From an uncultured Roseburia sp. (GTDB lineage: Bacteria; Bacillota; Clostridia; Lachnospirales; Lachnospiraceae), in the NCBI GenBank assembly GCA_910584215.1, contig CAJTYI010000045.1, positions 1-23,479 of the forward strand: 23,479 bases of DNA. Direction: 5' to 3'. The notes beneath the pieces are model-generated. The model saw only the letters and a program-made list of their open reading frames with translations, ran no database searches and was not told the DNA's origin. Position numbers and translations under genes: made by a program. Positions within the stretch are counted from its first letter, which is position 1. Each line of letters starts with the position of its first letter. Positions 23,442-23,479 of this stretch are shown piece by piece.

Positions 23442-23479
23442 GGGTGATACGTCTTTTCAGTGTTTGACAATCCGCGTAC

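Noticed and set aside
23306..23479. Partial minus-strand gene at the right edge (57 open codons)
   Set aside because: It lies within the diverged repeat, whose other copy has indels that break the frame, so open length is probably chance. It stays possible if the copies are ends of pseudogenes.
1..23479. CRISPR array
   Set aside because: The only regular tandem repeats (22201-22710) are in-frame coding units with no spacers.

Overview
The window looks like a chromosomal segment of a low-to-mid GC Firmicute, most likely Lachnospiraceae (Clostridia). The reasons are strong GGAGG-type ribosome binding sites, a parA-parB-DUF4446 order, DUF3881 and DUF3788 proteins, a clostridial uxuAB locus with AraC and LysR regulators, and two-hexamer promoters with 17-base spacers in front of the tRNAs. 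This placement is inferred from gene families, not from a database search.

Layout. Positions 1-230 hold one arm of a diverged inverted repeat, followed by a DUF3788 gene (250-672). Positions 861-5193 form a rightward block: ParA and ParB (chromosome segregation), a DUF4446 membrane protein, an HD-GYP-like protein whose HD pair reads His-Asn, and a DUF3881 protein. A tRNA-Arg(CCT) gene with its terminator (5282-5394) is the integration site of a small AT-rich island of about 3.6 kb. The last 81 bases of the tRNA/terminator unit are repeated perfectly at 8889-8969, as expected of attL and attR. The island encodes a P-loop kinase-like protein, a GNAT/PUA-like fusion and a small ASCH protein in one tight operon, then a 75-aa protein and a broken ORF6N-type gene. 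It has no integrase. This three-gene cassette is the best candidate in the window for an undescribed system.

From 9204 to 13157 a hybrid sensor kinase with two receiver domains is followed by an orphan solute-binding lipoprotein, probably a paired sensing module. Next come a 43-codon membrane-peptide ORF and a Y-family DNA polymerase with a probable TTG start. From 14993 to 18763 an AraC-type regulator diverges from uxuA-uxuB, the hexuronate pathway steps fructuronate to mannonate to 2-keto-3-deoxygluconate. A perfect 8+7+8 palindrome lies just before uxuA. A LysR-type regulator (minus strand) then diverges from a MATE efflux protein.

The right end holds a two-TM, coiled-coil protein with a long acidic ten-residue repeat tract and a C-terminal TPEEIAALIANM tail. 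A tRNA-Lys(CTT) gene with promoter and terminator follows, then the second arm of the diverged inverted repeat (23231-23441). Both arms contain sequences resembling ArgR boxes.
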